Source of the DNA: a virus
Virus record (IMG/VR): IMGVR_UViG_3300032156_000018
Location: 1-49,438 of that record
DNA length: 49,438 nt
Reading direction: 5' to 3' (one strand)
The first letter of the stretch is position 1. Each line of letters starts with the position of its first letter. The notes under the pieces are model-generated. The model was not told the origin of the DNA, ran no database searches, and saw only the letters and a list, made by a program, of their open reading frames with translations. The translations under genes were made by a program, and so were the position numbers. Shown here in pieces: positions 7,279-15,175 of the stretch.

Positions 7279-7944
7279 ATGGCACGGCAGACATTTTTAA
7301 CCCTCGCTTCGGCGAGCGTGACAACGCAGGCGAACGTTCCCGGGATCATGTCCGAGATCGTGGATATTTCTGTTCCGCGCACTCTGGCTTATAGATTCCA
7401 GTATGGGACGCCGATCAAGATGTATCTCATGACGAAGCAGCTCGCGAACGGGAACGGCGCTCCGGCCCAGGACATAGTCCTCAGCAATTACCTCAGACAG
7501 TCGCCTTCCATGAGCGCACAGTCGAACGTCGCGGTCGAGGTCGCAGGCGTCAGGGTATGGAACTATACAGTCGATTTCGCCACTCCGAAGATCACCAGCA
7601 CGGGCGCAGGGTTCGCTTCAGGCACGAACAACGTCGCGATCTTCTACCTGTTCGGCACTTCTGGCGGGGATACTGTCAGGATCAGGGCTGCGGACGCGAA
7701 CAAAGAGCATTTTAACCCGCTCATGAACCGCGACCTGGAGAACTGGGGCGTCAGCGATCAGAATAACGCGAAGGAGCGCCAGGAGCTGAGGAATGACCTC
7801 ACTCTCCCGGAGAAGACTCACTTCCTGATCGAACTCCAGTCCTCGGCTACTGTCGATTTCACCTATTCGCTCCTGGAGATCGCTGTCCAGGAATCGCCAG
7901 TCGCAGGGACAGATCCGGCGACCTTTGTCAAGTTCACCGCATAA
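7279..7944 (+). CDS. large major capsid protein candidate (jelly-roll)
   Basis: A 221-aa beta-rich protein. ATG 7279 is chosen because GGGGGGTGA lies just upstream and the preceding in-frame codons look like untranslated leader. Polar strands dominate (VEVAGVRVWNYTVDF, NNVAIFYLFG, THFLIELQSSATVDFTYSLLEI), with one helical segment around NAKERQELRNDLTLPEK. Size is near the large vertical single-beta-barrel capsid protein of SH1-like viruses (about 230 aa) and below most double jelly-roll proteins (over 260 aa). A separate 130-base leader before it suggests its own strong expression. A capsid role is inferred from fold pattern, position and the neighbouring ATPase arm. Confidence 0.55.
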   Translation: MARQTFLTLASASVTTQANVPGIMSEIVDISVPRTLAYRFQYGTPIKMYLMTKQLANGNGAPAQDIVLSNYLRQSPSMSAQSNVAVEVAGVRVWNYTVDFATPKITSTGAGFASGTNNVAIFYLFGTSGGDTVRIRAADANKEHFNPLMNRDLENWGVSDQNNAKERQELRNDLTLPEKTHFLIELQSSATVDFTYSLLEIAVQESPVAGTDPATFVKFTA

Positions 7945-7971
7945 GCGCAGCCAGGCGGAACTGAAAGAGCT

Positions 7972-8016
7972 GGCTAAAGGATACTTTAGCGAGATCTCGC
8001 TAAAGGCACTTTAGCC
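7972..8016. promoter_or_regulatory. four-half-site CTAAAG palindrome cluster
   Basis: The gap after the larger capsid gene has four alternating half-sites: GCTAAAG at 7973-7979, CTTTAGC at 7984-7990, GCTAAAG at 7999-8005 and CTTTAGC at 8009-8015. The inner pair forms a perfect 22-bp palindrome at 7984-8005 with AGATCT at its centre. The outer right pair gives TAAAGGCACTTTA (8001-8013), the exact reverse complement of 2156-2168. It may be an operator, a recombination site or, in RNA, an attenuating hairpin. Confidence 0.55.
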
Positions 8017-8062
8017 CGGCCCGCAGCTCCTGGCAGACAAAAAGGGACAGGTGAACGACAAC

Positions 8063-8623
8063 ATGGCCGACGAAGTGGTGACAGAGTTCAGCATTTGGTC
8101 GCCGTTCAGGATCGACTGGGCGGCAGCCGGAAACAGGATACTCGCGATCCTGTCGAAGCTCGCTATCCTCACAGTCCCGGCGATCGGCTGGAATCCGATC
8201 AGGGGCGTCCTGACGCCGAAGACAGCGAACAGCGGCACGCTCGCTATAACCTGGCAGGCTGCCGGATCTCCGGCGCTCATGGCCGCGCTGATCCCGCTTC
8301 TGCCTGCGATCTTCTCGATCCTGAAGACGCTCATTATTGGGATCCTGGTCGTCACGGGCATTAAGGCGTTCACGAAGGCGGGCGAAGTCACCGCTGGCGC
8401 GAGCGAAACGAAGGCGAGCGTGATCCAGTCGATCGCGACAGACGACTCCCTGACTGAGCAGACGAAACAGGCCGCGCTCGCTGCCGTGGCAGGGCTGGAA
8501 ACTAAGCCCTCGACTCTGGCAGACGTCCAGGGGATAATCAAGACCGCGGTCGCGGCCGGGGTGATCATAGTCGGGCTGCTCCTGATCCTGGAGATCGCTC
8601 GCGGCATGAGGCGGAGGGGCTGA
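8063..8623 (+). CDS. integral membrane protein, virion membrane candidate
   Basis: A 186-aa protein; ATG 8063 is chosen because GGTGA is 8-10 bases upstream. Two strong membrane segments are visible: a long one at about 73-105 (ALIPLLPAIFSILKTLIIGI) and a C-terminal one at about 160-180 (AGVIIVGLLLILEIARG) followed by a basic RRR end. Between them is a polar Ala/Thr/Lys-rich helical loop. Position right after the capsid pair suggests an internal-membrane virion protein. Function beyond that is unknown. Confidence 0.65.
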   Translation: MADEVVTEFSIWSPFRIDWAAAGNRILAILSKLAILTVPAIGWNPIRGVLTPKTANSGTLAITWQAAGSPALMAALIPLLPAIFSILKTLIIGILVVTGIKAFTKAGEVTAGASETKASVIQSIATDDSLTEQTKQAALAAVAGLETKPSTLADVQGIIKTAVAAGVIIVGLLLILEIARGMRRRG

Positions 8624-8625
8624 AC

Positions 8626-10182
8626 ATGGCAGAGAAGGCGAAAGTCACGATCACCCTGAAAGGGAAGAAGTATCACGTCGAGGTCGAGCGCGATCCTGAC
8701 GGCGGGCGTCATTACGATATAACAGACATGAAAGGCGACTATCTCGAAGACGACGAGATCGAGGACGAGCTGATCGGGATCGTGGACGAGATGAGCCTGA
8801 AATTCAGAAAGAACCCGGGCCGGGAAGTCACGAAGGGCTACGTCCGGGAACGCCTCCAGGATCCTGAAAGGTTCGATCCTGAGAGCTTCCGCACGAAGAA
8901 GATCAGCGAGAAGACGAAGCTGGTCGTGGCCTGCCCGAAAGGGAAGTTTAAACGCGGGCGCTGCCAGGACGGCATGGAAGCCCAGGCGAAGCTGACGAAG
9001 CGCGGGAATCCAGGGATCACCAGCGCACGTGCCGCAAAGCTCGGAGCTGCCGCGTTCAGGGAAGAGCATAACGCAGGCGCTCACTTCGAGAGCGCTGACG
9101 CTGCCCTGAAGCACGCGAACCACGTCCTCGAAGACGCGAAGTATAAAGCTCTCCATAGCGGGCAGCGCCTCGATTTCTCTTATGGTTTCGTCGATGAATG
9201 GAAGCGCTACCACGCGCTCGGGAAGAATCCCGGGAAGGCGGGGAAGAAGGGCCGCGACAACACACTCCTATACCTGGGCGCTGGCCTGGTCATGGCTGGC
9301 GGGATCGCGCTCGCGCTTATGCCGAAAGCAGCGGCAAAGCCGGAAGACTCTGATTCAGGGATACAGCCCGGGCCTGACTTCCCCGAGCCAGGGCCAGAAC
9401 CTGATCCATACAACCCTGGGCCAGGGTATGAGCCTGAGCCGAAGCCTGAGCCACAGCCAGAGCCGAAGCCTCAGCCTGATCCTGGAGTCGATCCAGTCAT
9501 AAAGCCCGAGTATCCGAACCTAAAGATCGCGTTCTCGAAGCCTGGCCTGAGCGCTCTTAAACAGGGCGTGATCCAGAGCTTCCAGATCCAGCTCACGAAC
9601 CAGGGCGAACAGCTCCAGGTTTACGCGATCGACCTGGTAGTGTCCAGCGGCCGCGCTGTCATGGACAGGACGCGGATCGCCACGGGTTCGATCGGGGCGC
9701 ACTCGCTGAAGGTGGCGAGCGCAGAGTATCCGACGGCCTCGCTGGTCGTGGGCGCTTACTATGACGTGCGCGTGGAAGCCTGGTCAGCGAACAGCCTGAT
9801 CGCGACCGCGCTCGGGACTACCTTCCAGGTTCTCGGCGCTGGCGCTGTCACCATGACGCTGGTCAGAGTCGGCTACACCGCGGGCGTCGTGCCTGAAGTC
9901 AAGCGTGCGGCTCTGCTCCAGTTCCAGCCTCGGATCATGTCGAACGTATCGCGCAGCGTGAAAGTCGAGAGCGTCATGGTCGAACGCCTGGGGCGGCCGA
10001 CTGACGAACGCGACCACGGCAATAAATACGTCTATTCCACGTATCCCTGGTCTGAGTTCCTGAGCCAGACAGTCCCGAGCTGGTTCAGCGACGGGACTCA
10101 CACCATAATAATCAGGGCGACCGATCCGCTCAGCGGCGAGCTGCTGGCCGAGTCTGTCGGGACGTTTAAGGTGGTGGGGTGA
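8626..10182 (+). CDS. membrane-anchored stalk/vertex spike protein
   Basis: A 518-aa protein with clear modular layout. The N-terminal 220 residues are charged and basic, with a possible internal zinc or DNA-contact region around CPKGKFKRGRC. One membrane helix follows (TLLYLGAGLVMAGGIALAL). Next is a Pro/Glu/Lys repeat stalk made of PEPKPEPQPEP-like units (about 245-290), then two beta-sandwich-like domains to the C-terminus. Such a layout, inside-membrane-stalk-outside, fits a vertex or spike protein that crosses the virion membrane and projects outward. The gene begins 2 bases after the upstream stop. No specific family was recognised. Confidence 0.6.
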   Translation: MAEKAKVTITLKGKKYHVEVERDPDGGRHYDITDMKGDYLEDDEIEDELIGIVDEMSLKFRKNPGREVTKGYVRERLQDPERFDPESFRTKKISEKTKLVVACPKGKFKRGRCQDGMEAQAKLTKRGNPGITSARAAKLGAAAFREEHNAGAHFESADAALKHANHVLEDAKYKALHSGQRLDFSYGFVDEWKRYHALGKNPGKAGKKGRDNTLLYLGAGLVMAGGIALALMPKAAAKPEDSDSGIQPGPDFPEPGPEPDPYNPGPGYEPEPKPEPQPEPKPQPDPGVDPVIKPEYPNLKIAFSKPGLSALKQGVIQSFQIQLTNQGEQLQVYAIDLVVSSGRAVMDRTRIATGSIGAHSLKVASAEYPTASLVVGAYYDVRVEAWSANSLIATALGTTFQVLGAGAVTMTLVRVGYTAGVVPEVKRAALLQFQPRIMSNVSRSVKVESVMVERLGRPTDERDHGNKYVYSTYPWSEFLSQTVPSWFSDGTHTIIIRATDPLSGELLAESVGTFKVVG

Positions 10183-10186
10183 CTGA

Positions 10187-10315
10187 ATGGCAGCCATGAC
10201 GAAGAAAGCAACGATCACCGAGATCTCCAGCGCTGAGATCAGAGAGAAGATCACGAAGCGGCCGGGCTGGAAGCCCGAGCTGGAGCTGATCCTGAAACTG
10301 AGAGGGGAGCTATGA
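10187..10315 (+). CDS. 42-aa small protein
   Basis: A short polar, helical protein (ATITEISSAEIREKITKR, then PELELILKLRGEL) whose ATG follows a GGGGTGACTGA stop/ribosome-site cassette shared with other junctions. It overlaps the next ATG through ATGA. The codon pattern (ATC, CTG, AAG) matches its neighbours, which supports translation. No function is assigned. Confidence 0.45.
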   Translation: MAAMTKKATITEISSAEIREKITKRPGWKPELELILKLRGEL

Positions 10316-10491
10316 AGATCATGGCAGTTAAATGTCGGAAACGCTGCTGGCTGATCCTGGGAGTCGCGGCAGCCCTGGGAGTGATATACCTCGCGTCAAA
10401 GGCGGCGGCAACGCCGACGGGCGCGGTGACGGGCTACGGCCCGGCCGTGGCCGGGGCTGGCCGGACTGTCGAAGAGATCAGCGGAAGGTGA
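10312..10491 (+). CDS. 59-aa single-span membrane protein
   Basis: Starts in an ATGA overlap with the 42-aa gene and ends in the AGGTGATT ribosome site of the next gene, which argues for real coupled translation. The N-terminus has a basic Cys-containing start followed by a membrane helix (WLILGVAAALGVIYLASK), then an Ala/Gly/Thr-rich tail. A minor virion membrane protein is plausible. Confidence 0.5.
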   Translation: MKIMAVKCRKRCWLILGVAAALGVIYLASKAAATPTGAVTGYGPAVAGAGRTVEEISGR

Positions 10492-10499
10492 TTAAGGAC

Positions 10500-10871
10500 A
10501 TGGCTAAATTCAGCACAACGGACAGCGCGATTCGTGACCTGGCAGAGCGCCAGAGCGTCCAGCAGCCTAAAGAGGGCGACATAGACAGCCTCCAGATGTT
10601 CCAGGAGAGCGTCCCGGGCGGCTCGCGGCTGACGCTGGAGTTCCCGGTCGGCCAGAACTGGCGTATCCACGTCCAGGAGATCGCGGTCGATTTCGCCCTG
10701 AACACTAACTACATATTCCTATTCAACGGCCAGCGGTGGGAGGGCGACAACCTCGCCGCGTTCTCCATGCCGCAGACCGAAGAGGAAAAGGTCACGATCG
10801 TGATCGAGAACTTCAACGCGGCCGCGGTCGTCTATTCCGGCCATATAAAGGCATGGGCCACGCCCAGGTGA
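10500..10871 (+). CDS. beta-rich small virion protein candidate
   Basis: A 123-aa protein; ATG 10500 has AAGGTGATTAAGG upstream. After a polar N-terminal helix (residues 1-30) it shows regular beta strands (SRLTLEFPVGQNWRIHV, EIAVDFALNTNYIFLFNG, KVTIVIENFNAAAVVYSGHI). Strand spacing resembles small jelly-roll virion proteins. It may be a penton, spike-base or minor capsid protein. Gene order (after the stalk protein, before the fibre) supports a vertex role, by inference. Confidence 0.5.
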   Translation: MAKFSTTDSAIRDLAERQSVQQPKEGDIDSLQMFQESVPGGSRLTLEFPVGQNWRIHVQEIAVDFALNTNYIFLFNGQRWEGDNLAAFSMPQTEEEKVTIVIENFNAAAVVYSGHIKAWATPR

Positions 10872-10878
10872 TACGAAC

Positions 10879-11241
10879 ATGAAAGGCTTTACTGACGTCA
10901 GAAAAGTGATCGAGCCGATCAACGCTCAGGTCGATGAGTCCCAGGCTGTCGCGGACGCGCCCGCCGTGATCAACGCGAACGACGCAGGGCCGCAGGCCGT
11001 GACTTATGGCGTCCTGAAGAACGGCTATATAATCCAGAACGCCGGGCCGAAGAGCGCGAAGATCAGGATCAACGGTGACGCCGGACTCGGCGACGGCGAG
11101 TATAACTTCGAGATGTCGGCGCACTCTGTCGTGGCGAAGACAGGGATCGCGCTCGCGAAGATCTCGGCGATCTGCGACGCTGGCCTGACCGCGAAGCTGA
11201 TCATCACCAGCGAAGAGAAGACGATCTATCCCGTGGAGTGA
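10879..11241 (+). CDS. beta-rich hypothetical protein before the fibre
   Basis: A 120-aa protein, 7 bases after its neighbour, with GGTGA just before the start. The middle and C-terminus are alternating strands (VTYGVLKNGYIIQNAG, AKIRINGDAGLGDGEYNFEM, AKLIITSEEKTIYPVE), a pattern compatible with an Ig-like or jelly-roll fold. The stop codon is embedded in the GAGTGATC ribosome site of the fibre gene, so the two are probably co-translated. A spike-base or fibre-adaptor role is possible. Confidence 0.5.
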   Translation: MKGFTDVRKVIEPINAQVDESQAVADAPAVINANDAGPQAVTYGVLKNGYIIQNAGPKSAKIRINGDAGLGDGEYNFEMSAHSVVAKTGIALAKISAICDAGLTAKLIITSEEKTIYPVE

Positions 11242-11246
11242 TCACG

Positions 11247-12935
11247 ATGTTCTTCTATGCCGAGTATAACAGAGTCGATCGCGCCGGGGACAGAATGGAG
11301 GGCGACCTCGACTTCGACATTCACGCTGCGAAGTTCGGGGAACATTCTATCTATCGCAAAGAGTCTTATCAGCTCGGGTTTATCGTCGGCGGGGATACTG
11401 TCGCGCATTTCGGCAATACCAGCACACGGGGGAACAGCTACCTCGCTATGGACGAAGGACTCGGCGATCCTGAGCTGATCTTCGATCAGCAGGGCATAGT
11501 GGACAACGACGCGCTTCTCAGATATAACCGGGCAGCAAAGGAGTTCGAGCTGGTCGCGATCAAAGACGACACAACCACGACTTCGATCGCGAAGATCTCG
11601 GACGGCCTGATCGACATGAGCGGAGGAACTGACGATCTCAGGATACACCCTCCGGCCGATAAAAATGCGAAATTTAATCTGACTGGAGCAGACAACAGGT
11701 TATGGGTGACTGTTGAGCATACTGGCCCTGGAATCATGTTCGAGGGAAGCGATGGCGGAACCGGAACAAGATTCGGAGCGCTCACTTATTATTCAGATGG
11801 TGATACCTTTGAGATCCGTGGAAGCGACGGCTCAAAACCTTTCCTCGGAAGCGAGAATGGCCGACTCGCCCTCTACAAAGACAACGCTCAATTTTTCATG
11901 GTTGAGGACGGCCTGATCGACATGAGCGGCGGGACCGCCGACACCACGCTCAAGATAAAGGGTGGGCAGGCGTTCAAAGTGAACAACGGGACGAATGACC
12001 TAATGAGATTGAATGAGTGGGGATTGTATTTGAGTGATTTGCCTTCTCCGTATCTTGTTTGGGAAGAAGGTGGAAACGAAATCTCATACGGAGTTAATAA
12101 GACTGACCGCCGCCACGAGTGGTATATAGATGGCGGCGAGCCAAAGATGGTGATGAGTAATGAAGGTATTGACTTCCACGGCTGTTCGGGAGTCACCACT
12201 ATTCAATTCAAAAACGGATTCACTCTGAATCTCTATGATGGAGCCACCCATTTCCTTAAATTTAGTGACGGCTTATTTGACACGAGCGAAGCGACAGCCG
12301 ACACTACGCTAAAGATAAAGGGCGGACAGGCGTTCAAACTGAACGACGGCACAGACGATCTGTTCGCCGTGAGTGCAGGAGAAGTGAATATCGCCCCTTC
12401 CGGACAGTATGGAAGATTGACATTCTTTGACAGCGCGAGCGGCCAGGCACACCTCAATTTCTACGAGCCGAACCCTGGCGAGTATGGGTTCGCATTTATG
12501 AGGCCGGACGGGGTGGGCGGTGAAGTCTTTTTCCACCAAATCCTGAAAGCAGAAGGATTCAATACTCTTGTGAGCGACTTTTTTGTCGATGTTGCAGCCG
12601 AGCAAGACTTCGCCATCCGTGTAGAGGACAATACACTCGCCACTCCGACGCACGCGAAACTGACCTATGAGTTCGCCGGAAAAGCCTGGAGCCGCGAAGT
12701 GGACGACGGCGCAGGCGGGCGCACTATGGTTGAGAGAGTCAGCGACGGCGTTCTCGACCTCTCGGGGATGACAATTCCATCAGTCATAAGATTCAAGCAC
12801 TACGCACAGGCAGCGCAGCCAGCGCTCGCCAACAACGGCGAGATGGCCGTATGGGAGGACACGGACGACAGCAACCGGACATACCTGATAGTCAGGACGA
12901 ACGGCGTGGACAGGAAGGTGGAGTTGAGTGCATGA
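11247..12935 (+). CDS. modular receptor-binding fibre/spike (chimeric junction gene)
   Basis: A 562-aa fibre from ATG 11247. The N-terminus has the tail-fibre element RAGDRMEGDLDF. Repeated modules follow, each with a DGLxDMSGG-like turn and a TLKIKGGQAFKLNDGT-like strand (near 11,940 and 12,300). The C-terminus (NNGEMAVWEDTDD to VRTNGVDRKVELSA) resembles the end of the 47791-48201 protein. Codons switch from GATC-rich region A style to AT-richer style near 11,640. Bases 11638-11912 are about 96% identical to 48581-48855, and 12390-12516 match 49312-49438 exactly. The gene as read may therefore join the spike of one virus to the 3' end of a tail fibre of another. Upstream parts most likely belong to the tail-less virus; ownership after 12390 is ambiguous. 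Confidence 0.7.
   Translation: MFFYAEYNRVDRAGDRMEGDLDFDIHAAKFGEHSIYRKESYQLGFIVGGDTVAHFGNTSTRGNSYLAMDEGLGDPELIFDQQGIVDNDALLRYNRAAKEFELVAIKDDTTTTSIAKISDGLIDMSGGTDDLRIHPPADKNAKFNLTGADNRLWVTVEHTGPGIMFEGSDGGTGTRFGALTYYSDGDTFEIRGSDGSKPFLGSENGRLALYKDNAQFFMVEDGLIDMSGGTADTTLKIKGGQAFKVNNGTNDLMRLNEWGLYLSDLPSPYLVWEEGGNEISYGVNKTDRRHEWYIDGGEPKMVMSNEGIDFHGCSGVTTIQFKNGFTLNLYDGATHFLKFSDGLFDTSEATADTTLKIKGGQAFKLNDGTDDLFAVSAGEVNIAPSGQYGRLTFFDSASGQAHLNFYEPNPGEYGFAFMRPDGVGGEVFFHQILKAEGFNTLVSDFFVDVAAEQDFAIRVEDNTLATPTHAKLTYEFAGKAWSREVDDGAGGRTMVERVSDGVLDLSGMTIPSVIRFKHYAQAAQPALANNGEMAVWEDTDDSNRTYLIVRTNGVDRKVELSA
11638..11912 (+). repeat. shared adhesin module, diverged copy (pairs with 48581-48855)
   Basis: A 275-bp gap-free match to 48581-48855 at constant offset 36,943, with about 11 mismatches counted by eye, mostly at third codon positions. 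Both copies are in frame in fibre genes and encode the segment from DKNAKF to MVEDG. It is AT-richer than surrounding sequence of either virus, suggesting a module acquired by both. Confidence 0.9.
12390..12516 (+). repeat. 127-bp exact direct repeat of the window's right end
   Basis: Identical base for base to 49312-49438; the base before it differs (T at 12389, C at 49311) and the window ends at its right edge. A further 84 bp upstream (from 12306) is similar but diverged. An exact overlap of 127 at a contig end is the signature expected from a graph assembly with k of 127. It marks where the circular tailed-virus sequence closes on itself. Confidence 0.9.
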
Positions 12936-13391
12936 ATGGAGATAGCGATAGACGCGGCGGACTTCGCGGAGAAGTTCCAGAGAGCTCTCGAGGACTTTGC
13001 GTTAGCGATGGCGCGAAGGCTTGCGGACGCAGCGCCTGCCGACACGGGCGAGTTGCGGGACATAACTCGCAACGGCTTCAAGGTCACGAGAATATCGGCA
13101 ACCGAATGGGCCGTGGACTTCAACATGCCACCATACGCGGAGTGCATCGAGTTCGGCACGAAACCCCACCTTATCAGGGCGAAGGGAGAGCCGGAAGGCG
13201 CGAACTATCTGAAGTTCGAGCCGGGCAAGAAGGCACGACTCGAGAAGCACGGGCGATTCAAGGAAAGCAGCCTGGTGTTCCGAAAGGAGGTGCATCATCC
13301 GGGCACGGAACCGCACCCGTTCATTCGGCCAACGCTGCACCAGCATCTGGCCGCAGAACTCAACAGGGCGCTCAAGGACCACATGAGGTAG
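12936..13391 (+). CDS. HK97 gp10-like neck/tail-completion protein
   Basis: A 151-aa protein whose start abuts the fibre stop. It shows the gp10 family layout: an N-terminal helix (AEKFQRALEDFALAMARRLA), PADTGELR, then YAECIEFGTKPHLI and a late PHPFIRPTLHQHL segment. Proteins of this family sit at the head-tail joint and complete the tail in HK97-like phages. Its usual position, after connector genes and before the tail terminator and tube genes, holds here only if 49438 is joined to 12517, which supports that closure. Confidence 0.82.
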   Translation: MEIAIDAADFAEKFQRALEDFALAMARRLADAAPADTGELRDITRNGFKVTRISATEWAVDFNMPPYAECIEFGTKPHLIRAKGEPEGANYLKFEPGKKARLEKHGRFKESSLVFRKEVHHPGTEPHPFIRPTLHQHLAAELNRALKDHMR

Positions 13392-13395
13392 CGTC

Positions 13396-14049
13396 ATGGC
13401 GATAGACGTGCTCAAGATCCGCGAGGAGCTCGAGGTGTTCCTGCGCAATGCCGACGTGATGAGCGTGGTCCGGAGGGGCGTGTCGACGTACGTGGACGTT
13501 TTTACTGCCTACGCGGGCCAGACGACCTTCACGCTGACCAAGCCGGGCGTAAAAAACATCAGGCTCGTCAAGAAGAACGGAACTCCAATTCTGCGCTACG
13601 TCCAGTACACGCCCGACTACCACGAGGGCAAGATTGTCCTCTCAACGCCAGCGTCCGTCGGCAACACGATAGAGATCACGTACGACGCCGGTGTTGGCGA
13701 CAAGATTTATTCCGACTTGCCGAGACTGGATATTTCGCTCGACAGCTATCCGCGCGTGGGGTTCGACGACATCAGCCACGCGAACACCGAGCAGGCGCTG
13801 GGCGGTTCGCTCATCCGGACGGACATCCTCATCAGCCTGATCGTGTACGCGGCCACGAAGGAGGAATGCCTGGAAATCTGGCAGTCGTGCAGGGACGCGA
13901 TCCTCGCCAACAAGAAATCGTTCCATTTCTTTCAGTTCATCACGCTCGCCGGGGCGGGACCGATGGCGAAGAGCGCAGGCCGGCACGAGAAGATAGTGCA
14001 GAAAAACCAGGACTTCCGCATCCCGTTCGAGTTCGAGGCAACGACATAA
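13396..14049 (+). CDS. tail terminator-like protein with inserted beta-sandwich
   Basis: A 217-aa protein between the gp10-like and tail tube genes, the standard place of the tail terminator. Residues about 38-95 (GQTTFTLTKPG to NTIEITYDAG) look like an inserted phage beta-sandwich of the kind also present in the hub protein at 17446-19302. The remainder (RTDILISLIVYAATKEECLEIWQSC and QNQDFRIPFEFEATT-like end) has the strand-helix pattern of terminators. Role inferred from position and fold; moderate confidence. Confidence 0.65.
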   Translation: MAIDVLKIREELEVFLRNADVMSVVRRGVSTYVDVFTAYAGQTTFTLTKPGVKNIRLVKKNGTPILRYVQYTPDYHEGKIVLSTPASVGNTIEITYDAGVGDKIYSDLPRLDISLDSYPRVGFDDISHANTEQALGGSLIRTDILISLIVYAATKEECLEIWQSCRDAILANKKSFHFFQFITLAGAGPMAKSAGRHEKIVQKNQDFRIPFEFEATT

Positions 14050-14070
14050 GCAACAGGAGGAGAGACACAC

Positions 14071-15099
14071 ATGGCAGCACAGACATATTACAGGGGCATC
14101 GGGACGTACGTCATCTACGGCGAAGAGACGGGCTACGGCACTGGCGGAGTACCAGCCGGCACGAACAAGCTGGGAAAAATCCGCAGCGTGAGCGTCGCGG
14201 TCAACAACAACCAGTTCCTCGTGCAGGGGCTCGGAGACGGTGCCAACGCGACTGACGCGCTGTTCGGCGCGCTGGACGTCACGGGTTCCGTCGAGTTCCA
14301 GGTGAGCACGTTCGACTTTATCCGGTACGTCGTTGGCGTCCGGACCGGCGCAGGCACGTCGGGCGACAAGTACAAGATCCTCGAGAAGGACATCATAGGC
14401 TACGGCGCCAGCATGACACCAAGCCTCGCGCTCGAGATCGGCGCAGAGGGCGCAGGCGGGGCCGGCGTGGACGACGTGTGGCACCTCAAGGGCGTCGTGT
14501 TCAACACGGCAACCTTGTCCTTCAAGGTGGGCGAAATCGTGACCGCAACCGTGGACTTCACGGCCTCATGGTTCACGATAGGAACGACTCTTGCCAGCGT
14601 GACGCCCGACACCGCGAGCCCGTTCGTATTCACAAACTTGGACGCGCAGCGCGACACGACCGCATGGTTCGGTGTCCAGGAGTTCGGGCTGACGATAGCC
14701 GCGAACCCGTTCCTGTACAGGGACCTGAGCGCTGGCGAGCGGGCGATAAAGCAGCCTGCGCGCGGAATCCGGCGCTACGAGTGGACGATGACGATCAAGA
14801 AGGTGGCGGACGACACGGAAAAAGACTACACGGACGCGAGGGCAGACTTGATGAGCGGCGCGACCTCGCCGACCACAACAGCCGTGCCGACCAAGACGGT
14901 GCTCAAGATCGTGGGTGACCAGGGGTTCGGTTCGGGTGCCAGGCACTTCACGCTCCAGCTGGCCAACAGCACGTTCACCAACATGGACGAAAAAATCGAA
15001 GTCGAGGAGGGCCTCACGGAGGCATCGTTCAAGGGCACGGCCCTGAACGCAGTCGTTGACGGCTCCGACAAGGTGCTGCTCACGTACTACACCGAGTAA
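14071..15099 (+). CDS. major tail tube protein
   Basis: A 342-aa beta-rich protein with AGGAGGAGA just upstream of its ATG. The N-terminal pattern YRGIGTYVIYGEETGYGTGG, where a phage tail tube protein begins by naming an input subject with a structured turn, is common in long-tail tube proteins. The C-terminal half (ANSTFTNMDEKIEVEEGLTE) matches the second tube domain of longer family members. Position between terminator and chaperone genes fixes the role. A non-contractile siphovirus tail is implied, since no sheath gene is seen. Confidence 0.8.
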   Translation: MAAQTYYRGIGTYVIYGEETGYGTGGVPAGTNKLGKIRSVSVAVNNNQFLVQGLGDGANATDALFGALDVTGSVEFQVSTFDFIRYVVGVRTGAGTSGDKYKILEKDIIGYGASMTPSLALEIGAEGAGGAGVDDVWHLKGVVFNTATLSFKVGEIVTATVDFTASWFTIGTTLASVTPDTASPFVFTNLDAQRDTTAWFGVQEFGLTIAANPFLYRDLSAGERAIKQPARGIRRYEWTMTIKKVADDTEKDYTDARADLMSGATSPTTTAVPTKTVLKIVGDQGFGSGARHFTLQLANSTFTNMDEKIEVEEGLTEASFKGTALNAVVDGSDKVLLTYYTE

Positions 15100-15175
15100 G
15101 CAATCGAATGGCGCTCAAGGCGCAAGCGCGCCGAGAGAGGGAAAAACAAACACAAACAAGGAGGCAAGTGCCAAC

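Noticed and set aside
8011-9213. Minus-strand open frame of 400 codons opposite the membrane and stalk genes
   Set aside because: It lies opposite two well-supported + strand genes with ribosome sites and membrane segments; its product has shadow-like composition.
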